The notes under the pieces were generated by a model. It saw only the letters and a list, made by a program, of their open reading frames with translations. It searched no databases and was not told the DNA's origin. Both the position numbers and the translations under genes were made by a program. Shown here piece by piece: positions 34,687-44,413 of a stretch of DNA of 64,000 bases (the first letter of the stretch is position 1; each line of letters starts with the position of its first letter). The stretch comes from Leptospira saintgironsiae (GTDB lineage Bacteria; Spirochaetota; Leptospiria; Leptospirales; Leptospiraceae): the NCBI RefSeq assembly GCF_002811765.1, contig NZ_NPDR01000005.1:1-64000 (forward strand). The letters are read 5' to 3'.

Positions 34687-35820
34687 ATGAAAGACAGAAC
34701 TTGGATAGAACTTTCCAGAACAGCGATCTCAGCAAACCTGAAAAATTTTCGCGCTCTTCTCTCCCCTAAGACCTTACTCACTGCAGTCATTAAATCAAAC
34801 GCATATGGTCATGGGCTTTTAGAAACTGCCGAGCTCGCTCACAAAGCAGGAGCAGATCTTTTCGGGGTCAATTCATTAGAAGAAGCAAAACTTCTGCGTG
34901 GGAAGTACCCTGAGTTTAAGATCTTGATCATGGGAGAAGTTCCAGGACTCGCAGAAAGGACAGCTGAAGTTTCGGATCCGAATTTTTGGATCATTGTATC
35001 CCGCACGGAAGAAGTAAGAATTTTAACAAATTGTAAACCTTCTCCCCAGATCCATTTGAAAGTGGATACTGGAATGGCTCGTCTTGGATTTTTCGGAGTC
35101 GATTTGGAAAGAACACTTTCTGAGATCAAATCGGAAGGACTAAGACTAGATGGGATCGCTACTCATTTTGCAAGTACAGAAGATGTATTAGAGCAAAAAT
35201 ATTCCAAAGAACAGATGAAGTCTTTTTCGGAAGCGGTCCTTCTCGCAGAAAAATACGGATTCAAAAATTTAGTGAAACATGCATGTGCTTCTGCTTCTAC
35301 CATGTTGTTTCCGGAAGCTCATTATGATCTAGTTCGAGTAGGAATTTCTCTCTACGGTTTATGGCCGAGTTTGCAGACTAGACTTTCTTTGCATCTAAGT
35401 GGCAAAAAAGATTTTAATCTTTCGCCTGTCCTTTCTTGGAAAACTAGAATTGTTCATATCAAAACCGTTCCGGAAGATAGTTTTGTAGGTTATGGTTCTA
35501 CCTACCAAACAAGCGCAGCTACAAGGATTGCGGTTGTACCTGTTGGTTATTACGAAGGATTGGACCGTAAACTTTCCAATAATGGAGTCATGCTCGTAAA
35601 AGGAAAAAGAGCAAAGATCCTGGGAAGAATTTGTATGAATATGACGATGTTGGATATCACACATATTCATGATGCAGAGATCGGAGACGTAGTTACGATC
35701 TTAGGCAAAGATAAAGAAGAAGAAATCTCAGCAGATGATCACGCAAACTGGACTTATACAATTAATTATGAAGTTACCACTCGGATCAGTGAGTCGGTCC
35801 CTAAAAAAATAGCAGAATAA
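34687..35820 (+). CDS. alr: Alanine racemase
   Basis: 377 residues, PLP-dependent. K36 in AVIKSNAYGHG forms the Schiff base. The catalytic Tyr and carbamylated-Lys region lie around VGYGSTYQT and ICMNMTMLDIT (about 318-328). It supplies D-alanine for peptidoglycan. It is followed 18 bases later by an acyltransferase gene, so the two are probably co-transcribed with two further genes. Confidence 0.95.
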   Translation: MKDRTWIELSRTAISANLKNFRALLSPKTLLTAVIKSNAYGHGLLETAELAHKAGADLFGVNSLEEAKLLRGKYPEFKILIMGEVPGLAERTAEVSDPNFWIIVSRTEEVRILTNCKPSPQIHLKVDTGMARLGFFGVDLERTLSEIKSEGLRLDGIATHFASTEDVLEQKYSKEQMKSFSEAVLLAEKYGFKNLVKHACASASTMLFPEAHYDLVRVGISLYGLWPSLQTRLSLHLSGKKDFNLSPVLSWKTRIVHIKTVPEDSFVGYGSTYQTSAATRIAVVPVGYYEGLDRKLSNNGVMLVKGKRAKILGRICMNMTMLDITHIHDAEIGDVVTILGKDKEEEISADDHANWTYTINYEVTTRISESVPKKIAE

Positions 35821-35838
35821 AAAGAGAAGAGGAACTGG

Positions 35839-36978
35839 ATGGACCCTAATACAGAAAAAGAAACTCCAAAACAAGTTCAGCCTGTATACACTACTAAGAC
35901 CTATAGTTTTATGATCAGGATCGTATTCAAAGCGAGAGGAATACTATTTGATGGTTTTGAAGAACATTTCCCAGCGAATAATCCTAAAAAAATTTTAGAA
36001 GCTCCCTATCCTTCCATCCTAATGGCAAACCATGTTTGGGAAGGTGATGTTCCTGCTCTCGCGGCAGTTTATCCTCATATTCATCCATCTATTAAATTTG
36101 CAATCCCAGCTAGAGAAGATATTTTAGGAAAAGATTTTTTAGTGAAGGAATTCAAACCGAAAGGACTTCTGAAACTATTCTTTTTACTTATCGATAAATC
36201 AGGAATGATTCCTAAATATTTAGATTATATAGGTTGTGTTCCGATCAAAAGACCATTCAGAGATAATGCGAGAGAACTTTTGAAAAAAGGACTCTTAAGA
36301 GATATGGTCGACCAAGAATGGGGTTATCTTTCTGACAGGATCTCTGAGGGAAGAAATCTTTTCCTATTTCCGGAAGGAGTTTTTAACCAAGACGGTTATA
36401 TGGCTCAAGTTAAGAAAGGGGTCTATTTCCTCAGAACTAAATTCAAAAATTTGAATTTTACTTCCTTCACTTTGACTTATGATTATTTCTCTTCTAAAAA
36501 ATCTGAGCTCCATATAGGCTATGGAGAACAATTCCCTATTCCTGAAAATGCGGATGCAGATCAAGTTACCGGAATTGTAAAAGAAAAATTAGGAAGCGGA
36601 TATACTATCACCGCAGGAAATTTAGCTTCCTATATGGTCTTAAAATTTGAAGGAAAGGCTAAAGAAAGTAAGGAAAAATTATTTTCACTTCTTTTATCCT
36701 TAGCCGAAAAGATCAAAAGTTCTCATCCTGAAATTTATATTTCTGAAAAATTCAAAACGGATGCGCTAAAACATGCATTCGATTCTTTTTTAGAGAAAGC
36801 CAAAAAAGGTGGGTTCCTAAAATTAGAAGGAAACGATATAGTTTTCTTGGAAAAATTGTTTCAGATCCCAAAAGATCTTCATAATTTAAAGAAGAAAAAT
36901 TTGGTCTTATATCATAGAAACCAACTCACGTACCATCTTCCTAAACTGGATACGCTTTGGTCCACAATCAAAGCCTGA
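35839..36978 (+). CDS. PlsC-like acyltransferase
   Basis: 379 residues. The acyltransferase H-x4-D motif is seen as H65-x4-D70 in ANHVWEGD, and the substrate-binding FPEG at 177-180. This is the 1-acylglycerol-3-phosphate acyltransferase superfamily. The C-terminal 120 residues are an extra helical extension beyond the usual PlsC length. Probably acylates a membrane lipid precursor; the acceptor is unknown. It precedes two uncharacterised genes with tight spacing. Confidence 0.82.
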   Translation: MDPNTEKETPKQVQPVYTTKTYSFMIRIVFKARGILFDGFEEHFPANNPKKILEAPYPSILMANHVWEGDVPALAAVYPHIHPSIKFAIPAREDILGKDFLVKEFKPKGLLKLFFLLIDKSGMIPKYLDYIGCVPIKRPFRDNARELLKKGLLRDMVDQEWGYLSDRISEGRNLFLFPEGVFNQDGYMAQVKKGVYFLRTKFKNLNFTSFTLTYDYFSSKKSELHIGYGEQFPIPENADADQVTGIVKEKLGSGYTITAGNLASYMVLKFEGKAKESKEKLFSLLLSLAEKIKSSHPEIYISEKFKTDALKHAFDSFLEKAKKGGFLKLEGNDIVFLEKLFQIPKDLHNLKKKNLVLYHRNQLTYHLPKLDTLWSTIKA

Positions 36979-36988
36979 GGAGTAACTT

Positions 36989-37888
36989 TTGGCATTTTGG
37001 AAAAGATTTGTTTCCCGTAAAACTAGGGTAGAGAACTGGATCACAAAACCCGGAGTTCTGGAAAACAGCGTACGTAAAAGTTTACATTTTCTTTTTAGAT
37101 CAAGCTTAGAGGAAATTTTTCCCGAGGACCTTTCCATCTCTCCTTCTGCTTTAGGACTAGTTCGTCTTCCAGAAGAAAAACTAAAAGTTTTATCGGAAGA
37201 ATTTCCAATAGAGAAAGCGTTCCCCTACACTTCTGCAGATGAATTTCTTTCTGAAGAATCTATGAATTCTATCGTAGAATTTATTGCAGGAACACAAGCC
37301 GCGCCTTCAAAAAATCTGATCCTAGGAATTTTAAATCAGCCGGAAGTCCAGGCGATCTTCTCCCAAGGATTGGAGAAGGTGCTAAATGAATTCCATAAAA
37401 AGATAAATCCTTTGCATGGAGTTTTCCAAGCGGCGGGTTTAGAAAAACAAATCTCTCAATTTTTATCTTCTCTATTACCTACATTTACAGAAAGGATTGC
37501 CGAGTTTGTTTCTATAGGTTCCGGAACTCAAGAGATCCAAACAGTGATCCGAAACACTTTGAAAATTCTTTTCCAAACAGGTTTTAGTGACCTGGGAAGA
37601 TTGGAAACTTCTAGATTCGGCGCCGGAACCGATAGAATCAGAAGAGCGATTGCAAGTGATGAAAAAGTCCGTGGAGCCATGGAAAATTTATACTCCGTGA
37701 GCAGAGATACATTACTGAATCATTATAGAAAAGAAACCTTGAAAGAGTTTGTCGGCCTTTCGGAACCCGAATTGGATCTTTGGATCGGTAAAATTTCGGA
37801 AGATGCAGCGTCTAATATCAGAAAGGTCCACGCTAAAAGATCTCTTTCTCCTTTGGTTCTGGATCTGCTCTCGGATATTTTGGGATGA
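36989..37888 (+). CDS. Helical protein of unknown function
   Basis: 299 residues with a TTG start seven bases after TGAGGAG. Predominantly alpha-helical, no signal peptide, no cysteine motif, with amphipathic stretches such as LNEFHKKINPLHGVFQAAGLEK. It overlaps the next gene by an ATGA junction. Not recognised. Lies in a putative alr-acyltransferase operon. Confidence 0.6.
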   Translation: MAFWKRFVSRKTRVENWITKPGVLENSVRKSLHFLFRSSLEEIFPEDLSISPSALGLVRLPEEKLKVLSEEFPIEKAFPYTSADEFLSEESMNSIVEFIAGTQAAPSKNLILGILNQPEVQAIFSQGLEKVLNEFHKKINPLHGVFQAAGLEKQISQFLSSLLPTFTERIAEFVSIGSGTQEIQTVIRNTLKILFQTGFSDLGRLETSRFGAGTDRIRRAIASDEKVRGAMENLYSVSRDTLLNHYRKETLKEFVGLSEPELDLWIGKISEDAASNIRKVHAKRSLSPLVLDLLSDILG

Positions 37889-38649
37889 AGAAGGTTATCT
37901 CCACCATCCAAAACGCATTAGAATACCTGGATAAACTAGGACCTCAAAAATCCTTCCAGTTATTCCGTAACCTAGGTTATGAAGCGTTGTTTTCCATTTC
38001 GGAAAAGGTGGATCATAAAAAACTTTTATTCTTAAGTCAAAATCTGAGCGAACAGGAAATTGTAACACTTCTACAATCCATCCAAGAAACAACCCTTGTG
38101 GATCTGATCCAGAATACTGTTCCTTCCGATCTGGTATATTATGTAAAACATCTAGGTCTAAAAGATCTTAAATTTTTAGCGGAGTCTATTTCTCCTTTAG
38201 ATGTTTCTAAGATCAATCATACTATAGGTTCTAAAACTATCGTAGAGATCTTAACAAATATCGGGCCTGATTCTTCGATCGCATATTTGAATGCAATTGG
38301 TATAGATTCCTTTCTGGAATTAACTAAGGCATTACCAGTTAAGGATTTTGTTCCTTTAACTAAGGCTTTAACTCCAGAACAATGTGCTGAATGGATCCGT
38401 AAAAGATCCATCTCAGAGATCCCTGCTTTATTAAAAGGTTTAGGAACAAAAAACGCTGTAAATCTTTTACAGCAGGTAGGTTTTCAAAAGGTAATTTCTA
38501 TTTTATCCGTTTTGAATCCGGAAGAACTTGTGAATTTAATTCACACTTTAAACAAAATGAAATTACCTTCTGCCCAAAAACCTGCTGCTAAGAAGACAAA
38601 AGCCATTCAAAACAAAAGAGCTTCTAAAAGAAAACGTAAAAGTCCTTAA
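37885..38649 (+). CDS. Helical-repeat protein with polybasic tail
   Basis: 254 residues built of recurring ~23-27-residue helical units. Each has a leucine-rich core and a polar turn (units around LGYEALFSISEKVD, LSEQEIVTLLQSI, LGLKDLKFLAESI, IGIDSFLELTKAL, LGTKNAVNLLQQV). The last 25 residues are strongly basic (KKTK, KRASKRKRK). The basic tail suggests binding to nucleic acid or acidic lipid. It resembles the superhelix of the MgtE N domain only in style. Translationally coupled to the upstream gene. Confidence 0.6.
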   Translation: MKKVISTIQNALEYLDKLGPQKSFQLFRNLGYEALFSISEKVDHKKLLFLSQNLSEQEIVTLLQSIQETTLVDLIQNTVPSDLVYYVKHLGLKDLKFLAESISPLDVSKINHTIGSKTIVEILTNIGPDSSIAYLNAIGIDSFLELTKALPVKDFVPLTKALTPEQCAEWIRKRSISEIPALLKGLGTKNAVNLLQQVGFQKVISILSVLNPEELVNLIHTLNKMKLPSAQKPAAKKTKAIQNKRASKRKRKSP

Positions 38650-38651
38650 GT

Positions 38652-39326
38652 TTAGTTTCCTTTTTGAGCAGAGATCACTTCTTCCCTACTCTTAGAAATT
38701 CCATCCAATCTTTCTTTTACCAGTTTCTCGTATTCCGGATTGGAGTTCTTTGGATTTTCGTTCACTAATTTTTGGTAATTCTCCATTCCGTATTTCAGGA
38801 TCTCTAACATATCGTCGGATCGTTTTAGTTTTGCATTTAGATAGAAGGACATTTCTTCTTTAGGAACATCTTTTCTTTCTAAAATTTCTCTTTGGATCCT
38901 ATAATAACGATCTTCGTTTTCTTTTTTCTTAGCTATTTCTTCTTCAGAAAGTTTTTTAGGGATAAGGGAATTATTAGGGAATTTTTCAGTGAGAGGTTTG
39001 AACTTCTCATAGAGTTGCTCGTATAGTTTGGCTTTTTCTTCTGGGCTTAAACTTTCCAGATAAGACTTTGTTTTGCTAGGTTTGGAAACAGGTTCTTCTG
39101 TAATCGCAACAGGCGCGGAGACTGTTTCTTCTACATGTCCAGAAAAATCTAAAAAGGATCCGCCCTCGAATAAAGAATTTTCTTTTCGAGTCAGAGTCTC
39201 TTCTGATAGTCCGCCTTGGTAGCTTGTGTTTTCATTTGTAGAAGTTCCCGGAAATAGAAGATAAAAAATTCCGATCAAGGAAACGATAATTATGGATAAG
39301 ATTAAATACGTTCTTTTTTGATTCAT
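38652..39326 (-). CDS. Membrane-anchored protein of unknown function
   Basis: 224 residues: an N-terminal membrane helix (about 6-26), a low-complexity Ser/Thr/Glu linker (30-85), then a charged helical domain with SPEEKAKLYEQLYEKFKPL and KKENEDRYYRIQREI. It probably sits in the periplasm by a single anchor. It overlaps the end of the upstream kinase gene by four bases (ATGA), so the two are likely a pair. Confidence 0.6.
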   Translation of the reverse strand: MNQKRTYLILSIIIVSLIGIFYLLFPGTSTNENTSYQGGLSEETLTRKENSLFEGGSFLDFSGHVEETVSAPVAITEEPVSKPSKTKSYLESLSPEEKAKLYEQLYEKFKPLTEKFPNNSLIPKKLSEEEIAKKKENEDRYYRIQREILERKDVPKEEMSFYLNAKLKRSDDMLEILKYGMENYQKLVNENPKNSNPEYEKLVKERLDGISKSREEVISAQKGN

Positions 39327-41623
39327 TCAGAATACAAAGGTAAAATCACCTTAAAAATGCTGCCACCTTTTTGGTTTGGCTCTACGATGACTTCTCCTCC
39401 CATTTTATTAGTTAAAGTTCGGCTGATAGAAAGTCCGAGTCCAGTACCACCCACAGTTCTGTTCCTTTGGTCTGGTATTCTAAAAAATCTTTCGAAGATC
39501 AATTCTTTATACTTAGGATCTATACCAATCCCGGTGTCCGTAAATCGAACCTCTACTTTTTTATCCGCGATTTTTTTAAGAGAGACATCGATTCCGCCTT
39601 TTTCCGTGTATTTTATCGCGTTCACAAAAAAATTCGTGATGATCTGAGAGAACTCAAATCTCACTCCTTTTAGTTTTAGATTTTCAGAGAGATCAGTAGT
39701 AACTGTAAGTCCGCTTTCAGATGCAGAAGGAGAATTAATATAAAGAACTTCTTCGATCACAGTTAACGGATCAAAAATTTCATACATTTCTTCAGACGTT
39801 TGTGAGTCCTTTTTCTCCAATTGTAGAAGGTTATCTATTAGGAAATTTAACCTTCTCACATTCTTGCGGATCACGTCAGTCATTCCCTTCTGATCTTCGT
39901 TCAAAGGAAGTTGTTCATCTGCAAATAGAAGATCAAAATATCCTTGGATATTCGTCATAGGAGATCTAAGTTCATGAGATATATTTGATATAAACTCATG
40001 TTTGATCTTTTCGGATTCTAGAATTAATGCATTATCATTTACTTGGATTTGATAGAATCTTTTTGTCTCGGCACTGAAGCCGGTCACACTCAAACCAACT
40101 GAAAATTTAGTACCATCTTTTAAGATCAAACCTGCCTCTGGAATGAAAGTCATGTTTTGGTCCTTTCCTCCAGGAGATTTCAGTTCCGTTTGTTCTAAAA
40201 TATCAGGAAGAACTCTCGCAAGTCGAATATTTTTGATCTCTGAAGTTTGGTATCCGGATACTTCTCTGAACCTTCTGTTTGCATCCACGATCATTCTTGT
40301 GTCAGCGTTCACTATGATCATTGCATCAGTTGCAAATTCGAACATATAACGGTATCTTTCTTCCGTAGTTTGGCGTTTTAGATCACTTATATCTAATCTG
40401 GTTTCTAAGAGATAATTGTCCTCGGAAAGTCTTTTGTTCTTTTCCTCTATGTCTCGGATCTCTTGATTCAAATAATCTAATATTGCATTCACAGTGGAAC
40501 GTATAAAAAGGTACGGGCTTTTAGGAAGTTGTGTATCTAAAGAAACTTCTCTTCTTCCTAAAAAGAGAGAAAGTGCCAATTCTTTCATTTCAGAAACCAA
40601 ACTTCTGAGAGGAGAGATATCTTTTACAATATTGCCAAACTTTGCTTTTCCGTTTGAATAGTACCCATTATAAAGTTTGGAATTTGTCTGAGTGATGGAA
40701 GAAGGAAATTTAGGGAAAGGATTGTCTGCTACTGAGTGAGCCAGATTTTCTAAAATTTTCTTTCCTCCTTCTAAACCTGGGAAAGTTTTTCCATACATTT
40801 CCATCACGAAACGTACATCTTCCAACGAAGGCATTCCTGATAAAATTTTTCCAAGTTCAGGAACTGGCCTTCTATAAAATCCGTCTAGTTCGCCTGGCTT
40901 CCAAGGACAAGGGCCTACCCAATCCGCTACGAAAGAATCTCCTTCGTAAGCCACATTATTTGCCAGATCTTCCATTGCCTTTTTGATTGCTCTGGAAACT
41001 CTATTTGCTTCTTCCGGAAACTTAGAAGCGAATCTTCCTGTGAATGCGATCATATTCGTAGGTAAATAATAAGGAGGGATCTCGTTTTCTACTGTGAGGC
41101 AGTAACCCTTCTCCCCAAAAAATGGATACTCTTGTAAAGATGCGGCCGCACCCAAACACTCTGCACGAATAAACTCATGAGCGAGTAACGTAGGTCTTGT
41201 GGTAAGATAAGGTACTGGTTTTCTTCGATGGTAATTTTCGGAGCGAAAAAATTCCTCAGCTACAAATCTATCTAAGGAATAAGGATGTAAAATGGGTAAA
41301 AAACTATGATATGAATCTCGGATGGACTCAGCTTCCATATAGGATGCAGAATAAAATCCATGCACCAAACAAGATAAAATGATCCCTCTATAAAAGGTCC
41401 AATGCGGAGAAGTTTTTTTGAGTTGTTGATGTGCCCATGCGGTGAAGGGAATTTCTCCTGCTTCTGCCCTACCTTCTCTCAAGTGAGCAAGAACTGCCTC
41501 GTAACTTTTGAGTGCTCGAACTCTGACGAGTACATCTTCTTCTTCAAAGTATCCTCTACTGAAAGCCAGGAAGACCGGGAATGCTGTGAGCCTTGGGGTT
41601 GTGACTATCTCTATTTCTATCAC
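39323..41623 (-). CDS. Sensor kinase with cytoplasmic CmpA/NMT1-like ligand domain
   Basis: 766 residues. Residues 1-300 resemble a nitrate/bicarbonate/thiamine-precursor binding protein (CmpA/NMT1 type): VTTPRLTAFPVFLAFSRGYF at the start, LREGRAEAGEIPFTAW near 52-67. No signal peptide or membrane segment is present, so the binding domain is cytoplasmic. A coiled coil (about 395-425), PAS (about 425-540), HisKA with H550 in NISHELRSPM and an ATPase domain ending in GTGLGLSISRTL follow. It has no receiver. It likely senses an intracellular small molecule. Confidence 0.85.
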   Translation of the reverse strand: MIEIEIVTTPRLTAFPVFLAFSRGYFEEEDVLVRVRALKSYEAVLAHLREGRAEAGEIPFTAWAHQQLKKTSPHWTFYRGIILSCLVHGFYSASYMEAESIRDSYHSFLPILHPYSLDRFVAEEFFRSENYHRRKPVPYLTTRPTLLAHEFIRAECLGAAASLQEYPFFGEKGYCLTVENEIPPYYLPTNMIAFTGRFASKFPEEANRVSRAIKKAMEDLANNVAYEGDSFVADWVGPCPWKPGELDGFYRRPVPELGKILSGMPSLEDVRFVMEMYGKTFPGLEGGKKILENLAHSVADNPFPKFPSSITQTNSKLYNGYYSNGKAKFGNIVKDISPLRSLVSEMKELALSLFLGRREVSLDTQLPKSPYLFIRSTVNAILDYLNQEIRDIEEKNKRLSEDNYLLETRLDISDLKRQTTEERYRYMFEFATDAMIIVNADTRMIVDANRRFREVSGYQTSEIKNIRLARVLPDILEQTELKSPGGKDQNMTFIPEAGLILKDGTKFSVGLSVTGFSAETKRFYQIQVNDNALILESEKIKHEFISNISHELRSPMTNIQGYFDLLFADEQLPLNEDQKGMTDVIRKNVRRLNFLIDNLLQLEKKDSQTSEEMYEIFDPLTVIEEVLYINSPSASESGLTVTTDLSENLKLKGVRFEFSQIITNFFVNAIKYTEKGGIDVSLKKIADKKVEVRFTDTGIGIDPKYKELIFERFFRIPDQRNRTVGGTGLGLSISRTLTNKMGGEVIVEPNQKGGSIFKVILPLYSE

Positions 41624-41785
41624 GCGGTCTATCGTTCTTAGGCACCGGGTTTTTTCAAGAAACCCTTGGATTTCCTTTCTAAAACCTGTAAAAAAGACTC
41701 ACGGGATCTGGATTTTCTTCCGAGAGACATAATAAGGATGTGAAGATTAGCCATTTTGGCTTAGGTAGGAACTCCTGAGGCTTGT

Positions 41786-42361
41786 ATGAAGTTAGATGAT
41801 CTAGAATCTTATCGCAGAATTGTCTCCAGAATGGAAGAAATCCAAGGAATTACTGAGAGATTTCAGCCGAAACCTCCAGCTCAGGACGGAGATCCTACAC
41901 CTAAAAAGATAGAATCTGAATTTTCTCAAGAGTTGGACTCTAAAATGAAGGGGATTTTCTCCCAGGAGAATGATCCGACTCCAAAAGATCTAAGCAGTAT
42001 TATAGAAAGAGAATCTAATAAAAACCATCTGGATCCAAATCTGGTAAAATCAGTGATCAAGGCGGAGTCCAATTTTAAACCAAATGCGGTTTCTTCTAAA
42101 GGTGCGATCGGCTTGATGCAACTAATGCCTGGAACCGCGGATATTTTAGGCGTAGAGAATCCTTTTGATCCAGAAGAAAATATCGCAGGCGGGACTAAGT
42201 TCCTAGCGGATATGATGAAAAAGTTCGGAAATTCTGATATGGCGATCGCAGCTTATAATGCCGGACCAGGCGCTGTTCAAAAATACGACGGAATTCCTCC
42301 TTACAAAGAAACGAAAGATTATGTAAAGAAGGTAAATCGTTTCTGGAAAGGAGAATATTAA
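41786..42361 (+). CDS. Lytic transglycosylase-domain protein
   Basis: 191 residues. The C-terminal 120 residues are an SLT/goose-lysozyme-like domain: catalytic E94 in KAESNFKPN, SSKGAIGLMQLMPGTA, GGTKFLADMM and AAYNAGPGAV. It would cleave peptidoglycan glycan strands. No signal peptide is visible; residues 1-75 are polar with two DPTPK repeats (about 37 and 64). Export by another route (for example the flagellar apparatus) or a missed N-terminus are both possible. Confidence 0.88.
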   Translation: MKLDDLESYRRIVSRMEEIQGITERFQPKPPAQDGDPTPKKIESEFSQELDSKMKGIFSQENDPTPKDLSSIIERESNKNHLDPNLVKSVIKAESNFKPNAVSSKGAIGLMQLMPGTADILGVENPFDPEENIAGGTKFLADMMKKFGNSDMAIAAYNAGPGAVQKYDGIPPYKETKDYVKKVNRFWKGEY

Positions 42362-42384
42362 GAAGGTATTAATAATACTTCTTT
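42360..42384. terminator. Convergent AT-rich hairpin
   Basis: AAGAAGGTATTA pairs with TAATACTTCTTT across one bulge, and the stem includes the stop codon of the minus-strand gene. It sits at the 3' ends of two convergent genes and may terminate both. Confidence 0.45.
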
Positions 42385-42719
42385 AATTCTCCGAACAAAC
42401 AAGAAGTTAATTCAGAACAACTCGCCATCTTCTCAGGTTGAAGGCATACCTGCATCTTATCAAAATGTTTCCTACAACCTCTTAAGCAGGAATTTTCCAC
42501 CTTATATAATTGGTCTTCAGAAGTTTGGGGATATTCGTTCTTAGTACATTTCGCAAGGTTATCGCAATAATCCAAGCAAATCTCTTTTCCTTCCCATTCC
42601 ATTCCTGATTGAACCACAGGGCCTCTGGAATATTTGAAGGCGATAAATGTGCCCACGGCCAGACCCAAAACGAAAATGGGAAGATAAGGGAAAATTTTTC
42701 TAAAAGGGAATTGGCTCAT
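42369..42719 (-). CDS. Cysteine-rich membrane-anchored protein
   Basis: 116 residues: an N-terminal hydrophobic helix (about 8-30), then eight cysteines in C-x3-C-type spacing (CLDYCDNLAKC, CLRGCRKHF, CLQPEKMASCSELTSC). The pattern suggests several disulfides in the periplasm, similar to twin CX(3)C or CHCH-like small folds. Its start overlaps the end of the GT39 gene by four bases. Function unknown. Confidence 0.65.
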   Translation of the reverse strand: MSQFPFRKIFPYLPIFVLGLAVGTFIAFKYSRGPVVQSGMEWEGKEICLDYCDNLAKCTKNEYPQTSEDQLYKVENSCLRGCRKHFDKMQVCLQPEKMASCSELTSCLFGELKKYY

Positions 42720-44413
42720 CGACTCTCCAATTCGGAATTCTTATTCCGAGAAGGCTCATAAAAATATACGTATTCTTTTCCTTTAGTTGGGCTCAGGAGT
42801 TCCTTCAGGGTAACATCTCTTTTCCAAACAGTTTGTGTCTGGAGAAGTTGATATCCCGACGGAATAGGGACCTGCTCCTGGAAGAAGACCAAATATCTAA
42901 TTCCATCCACACAATTTCGATCCGCACCTGGAACAGAATGAATGATCTCCGCACCTGGAAGCGCATTTCTAAAAGTAAGTGCAGTCCAAGGATTTTCTGA
43001 AACTATACAGATCTGTTTTGCACTAGTGAATGGTCCTTTCTCCGGAACCTCGCTTAGGTTTACTCTAGGAAGAATGGAAAATTGAATATAAGAAAGTAAG
43101 CCTGCAGCGAGCAGTAGATTTAATGCAATGGTGGAAGGAACTCCTGATTTTTGCACTCGGATCCTTCTTCCCCATAAGAAAATCAAAAGTAAGAATGCTG
43201 TGAATAGCAATTCCGCCCATATATTTTGGCCAAGAAGAATTCCGAATCCCCACATTGCAGCCAAAACCAAGACACTAATCCCGAAGCAGAATAGATAGTT
43301 CAAGGATAGAAGCTTAGAGAATTGATATTCCTTTTTTCGAATGAAGAATAATCCGATTCCCAAGAAAGCCAAAGGGATCAATGGGAGAAGGTAGTAAAAA
43401 TCCTTACGGTTTGGCGCCAGGTGGACCAAACAAATTGCAAGGATTGCCCAAAGGTAGGAACTCCCGACTACTTCTCTTACTGACTTTGGCTTTTGGAATA
43501 ATTTAGAATAAAATCCCGAAAAGACCGCGAGGCTGAATGGAAAACTATAGAGAAAGAATCCAAGAGGGATAATCAATTCAGATTGATTTGCAGTGGCTGC
43601 GGAAAATTTTCCTAGGTTTTCTGTGAATAAGAAGATCGTTAGAAATTCTTTTCCTAATTCTGAATAGGAAAGAAGGACCAGAATCCAAATTACCGGAACG
43701 ATCAATGAAGAAGAATGGAATATGATATGGGTAAGGAGTTCCTTCCCAATTCTTTTTTTGCCTGCCCATCCCCCGTTCAAGTGAAGAAGAAAAATTCCAA
43801 TAATAGAATAAGACCCTAAGATGATCCCACTATATACTTGGAATACAGGACCTTTGATTAGAATTGCGATCCCAGAAAAGAAACCTCCGACAAATAACCA
43901 GATCTTATTTTTAGAAAGCCTGAATTCTAAAATTGTAACGGAGACTAAAATGATGAAGAAGGCCAATAAAGACTCCATCATCACCAAACGGGAAAATTTG
44001 AATACGCCTAGAGTAAGAGTGTAAGCGGCAGAAATTGTGAACGCAAACTTAGGACTTCCACCTGCCCTTCTAATTCCTAGGTAAATTAGAACAGAAGATC
44101 CGAAAAAGAGTAAAAAGGAAGGAAACCTTTCTGCAAAAAAGCTGACACCAAAAAGACTGTCCGAAAAAATTCCGAGCCAAAACAGAGCGGGTGGCTTGTA
44201 GAGATTTAAAACGCCTTCAAATTTAGGGAAAAGATAGGAAGAAGAGGCTAAACTTTCTCGGATCGTAGCGATATGCATCGCTTCATCCCCTTGGGTTAAG
44301 ATAGCATTCCCTCCAGATCCAGGAAGAAGGAGGAATACGTTTAACAAAATGAGCAGAGAAACGAATATTCTATCTTCATTTAGGCTTTTTTTATAAAACG
44401 AATTCCAAACCAT
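42716..44413 (-). CDS. GT39/ArnT-like membrane glycosyltransferase
   Basis: 565 residues with about 11-12 hydrophobic segments. The first periplasmic loop contains GDEAMHIATIRESL (about 42-55), where acidic residues act in GT-C transferases that use polyprenyl-phosphate sugars, as in PMT/ArnT enzymes. SYLFPKFEGVLNLYKPPALFW follows in two parts. It probably glycosylates a lipid or protein on the periplasmic side. The acceptor is unknown; ArnT specificity is not shown. Confidence 0.78.
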   Translation of the reverse strand: MVWNSFYKKSLNEDRIFVSLLILLNVFLLLPGSGGNAILTQGDEAMHIATIRESLASSSYLFPKFEGVLNLYKPPALFWLGIFSDSLFGVSFFAERFPSFLLFFGSSVLIYLGIRRAGGSPKFAFTISAAYTLTLGVFKFSRLVMMESLLAFFIILVSVTILEFRLSKNKIWLFVGGFFSGIAILIKGPVFQVYSGIILGSYSIIGIFLLHLNGGWAGKKRIGKELLTHIIFHSSSLIVPVIWILVLLSYSELGKEFLTIFLFTENLGKFSAATANQSELIIPLGFFLYSFPFSLAVFSGFYSKLFQKPKSVREVVGSSYLWAILAICLVHLAPNRKDFYYLLPLIPLAFLGIGLFFIRKKEYQFSKLLSLNYLFCFGISVLVLAAMWGFGILLGQNIWAELLFTAFLLLIFLWGRRIRVQKSGVPSTIALNLLLAAGLLSYIQFSILPRVNLSEVPEKGPFTSAKQICIVSENPWTALTFRNALPGAEIIHSVPGADRNCVDGIRYLVFFQEQVPIPSGYQLLQTQTVWKRDVTLKELLSPTKGKEYVYFYEPSRNKNSELESR

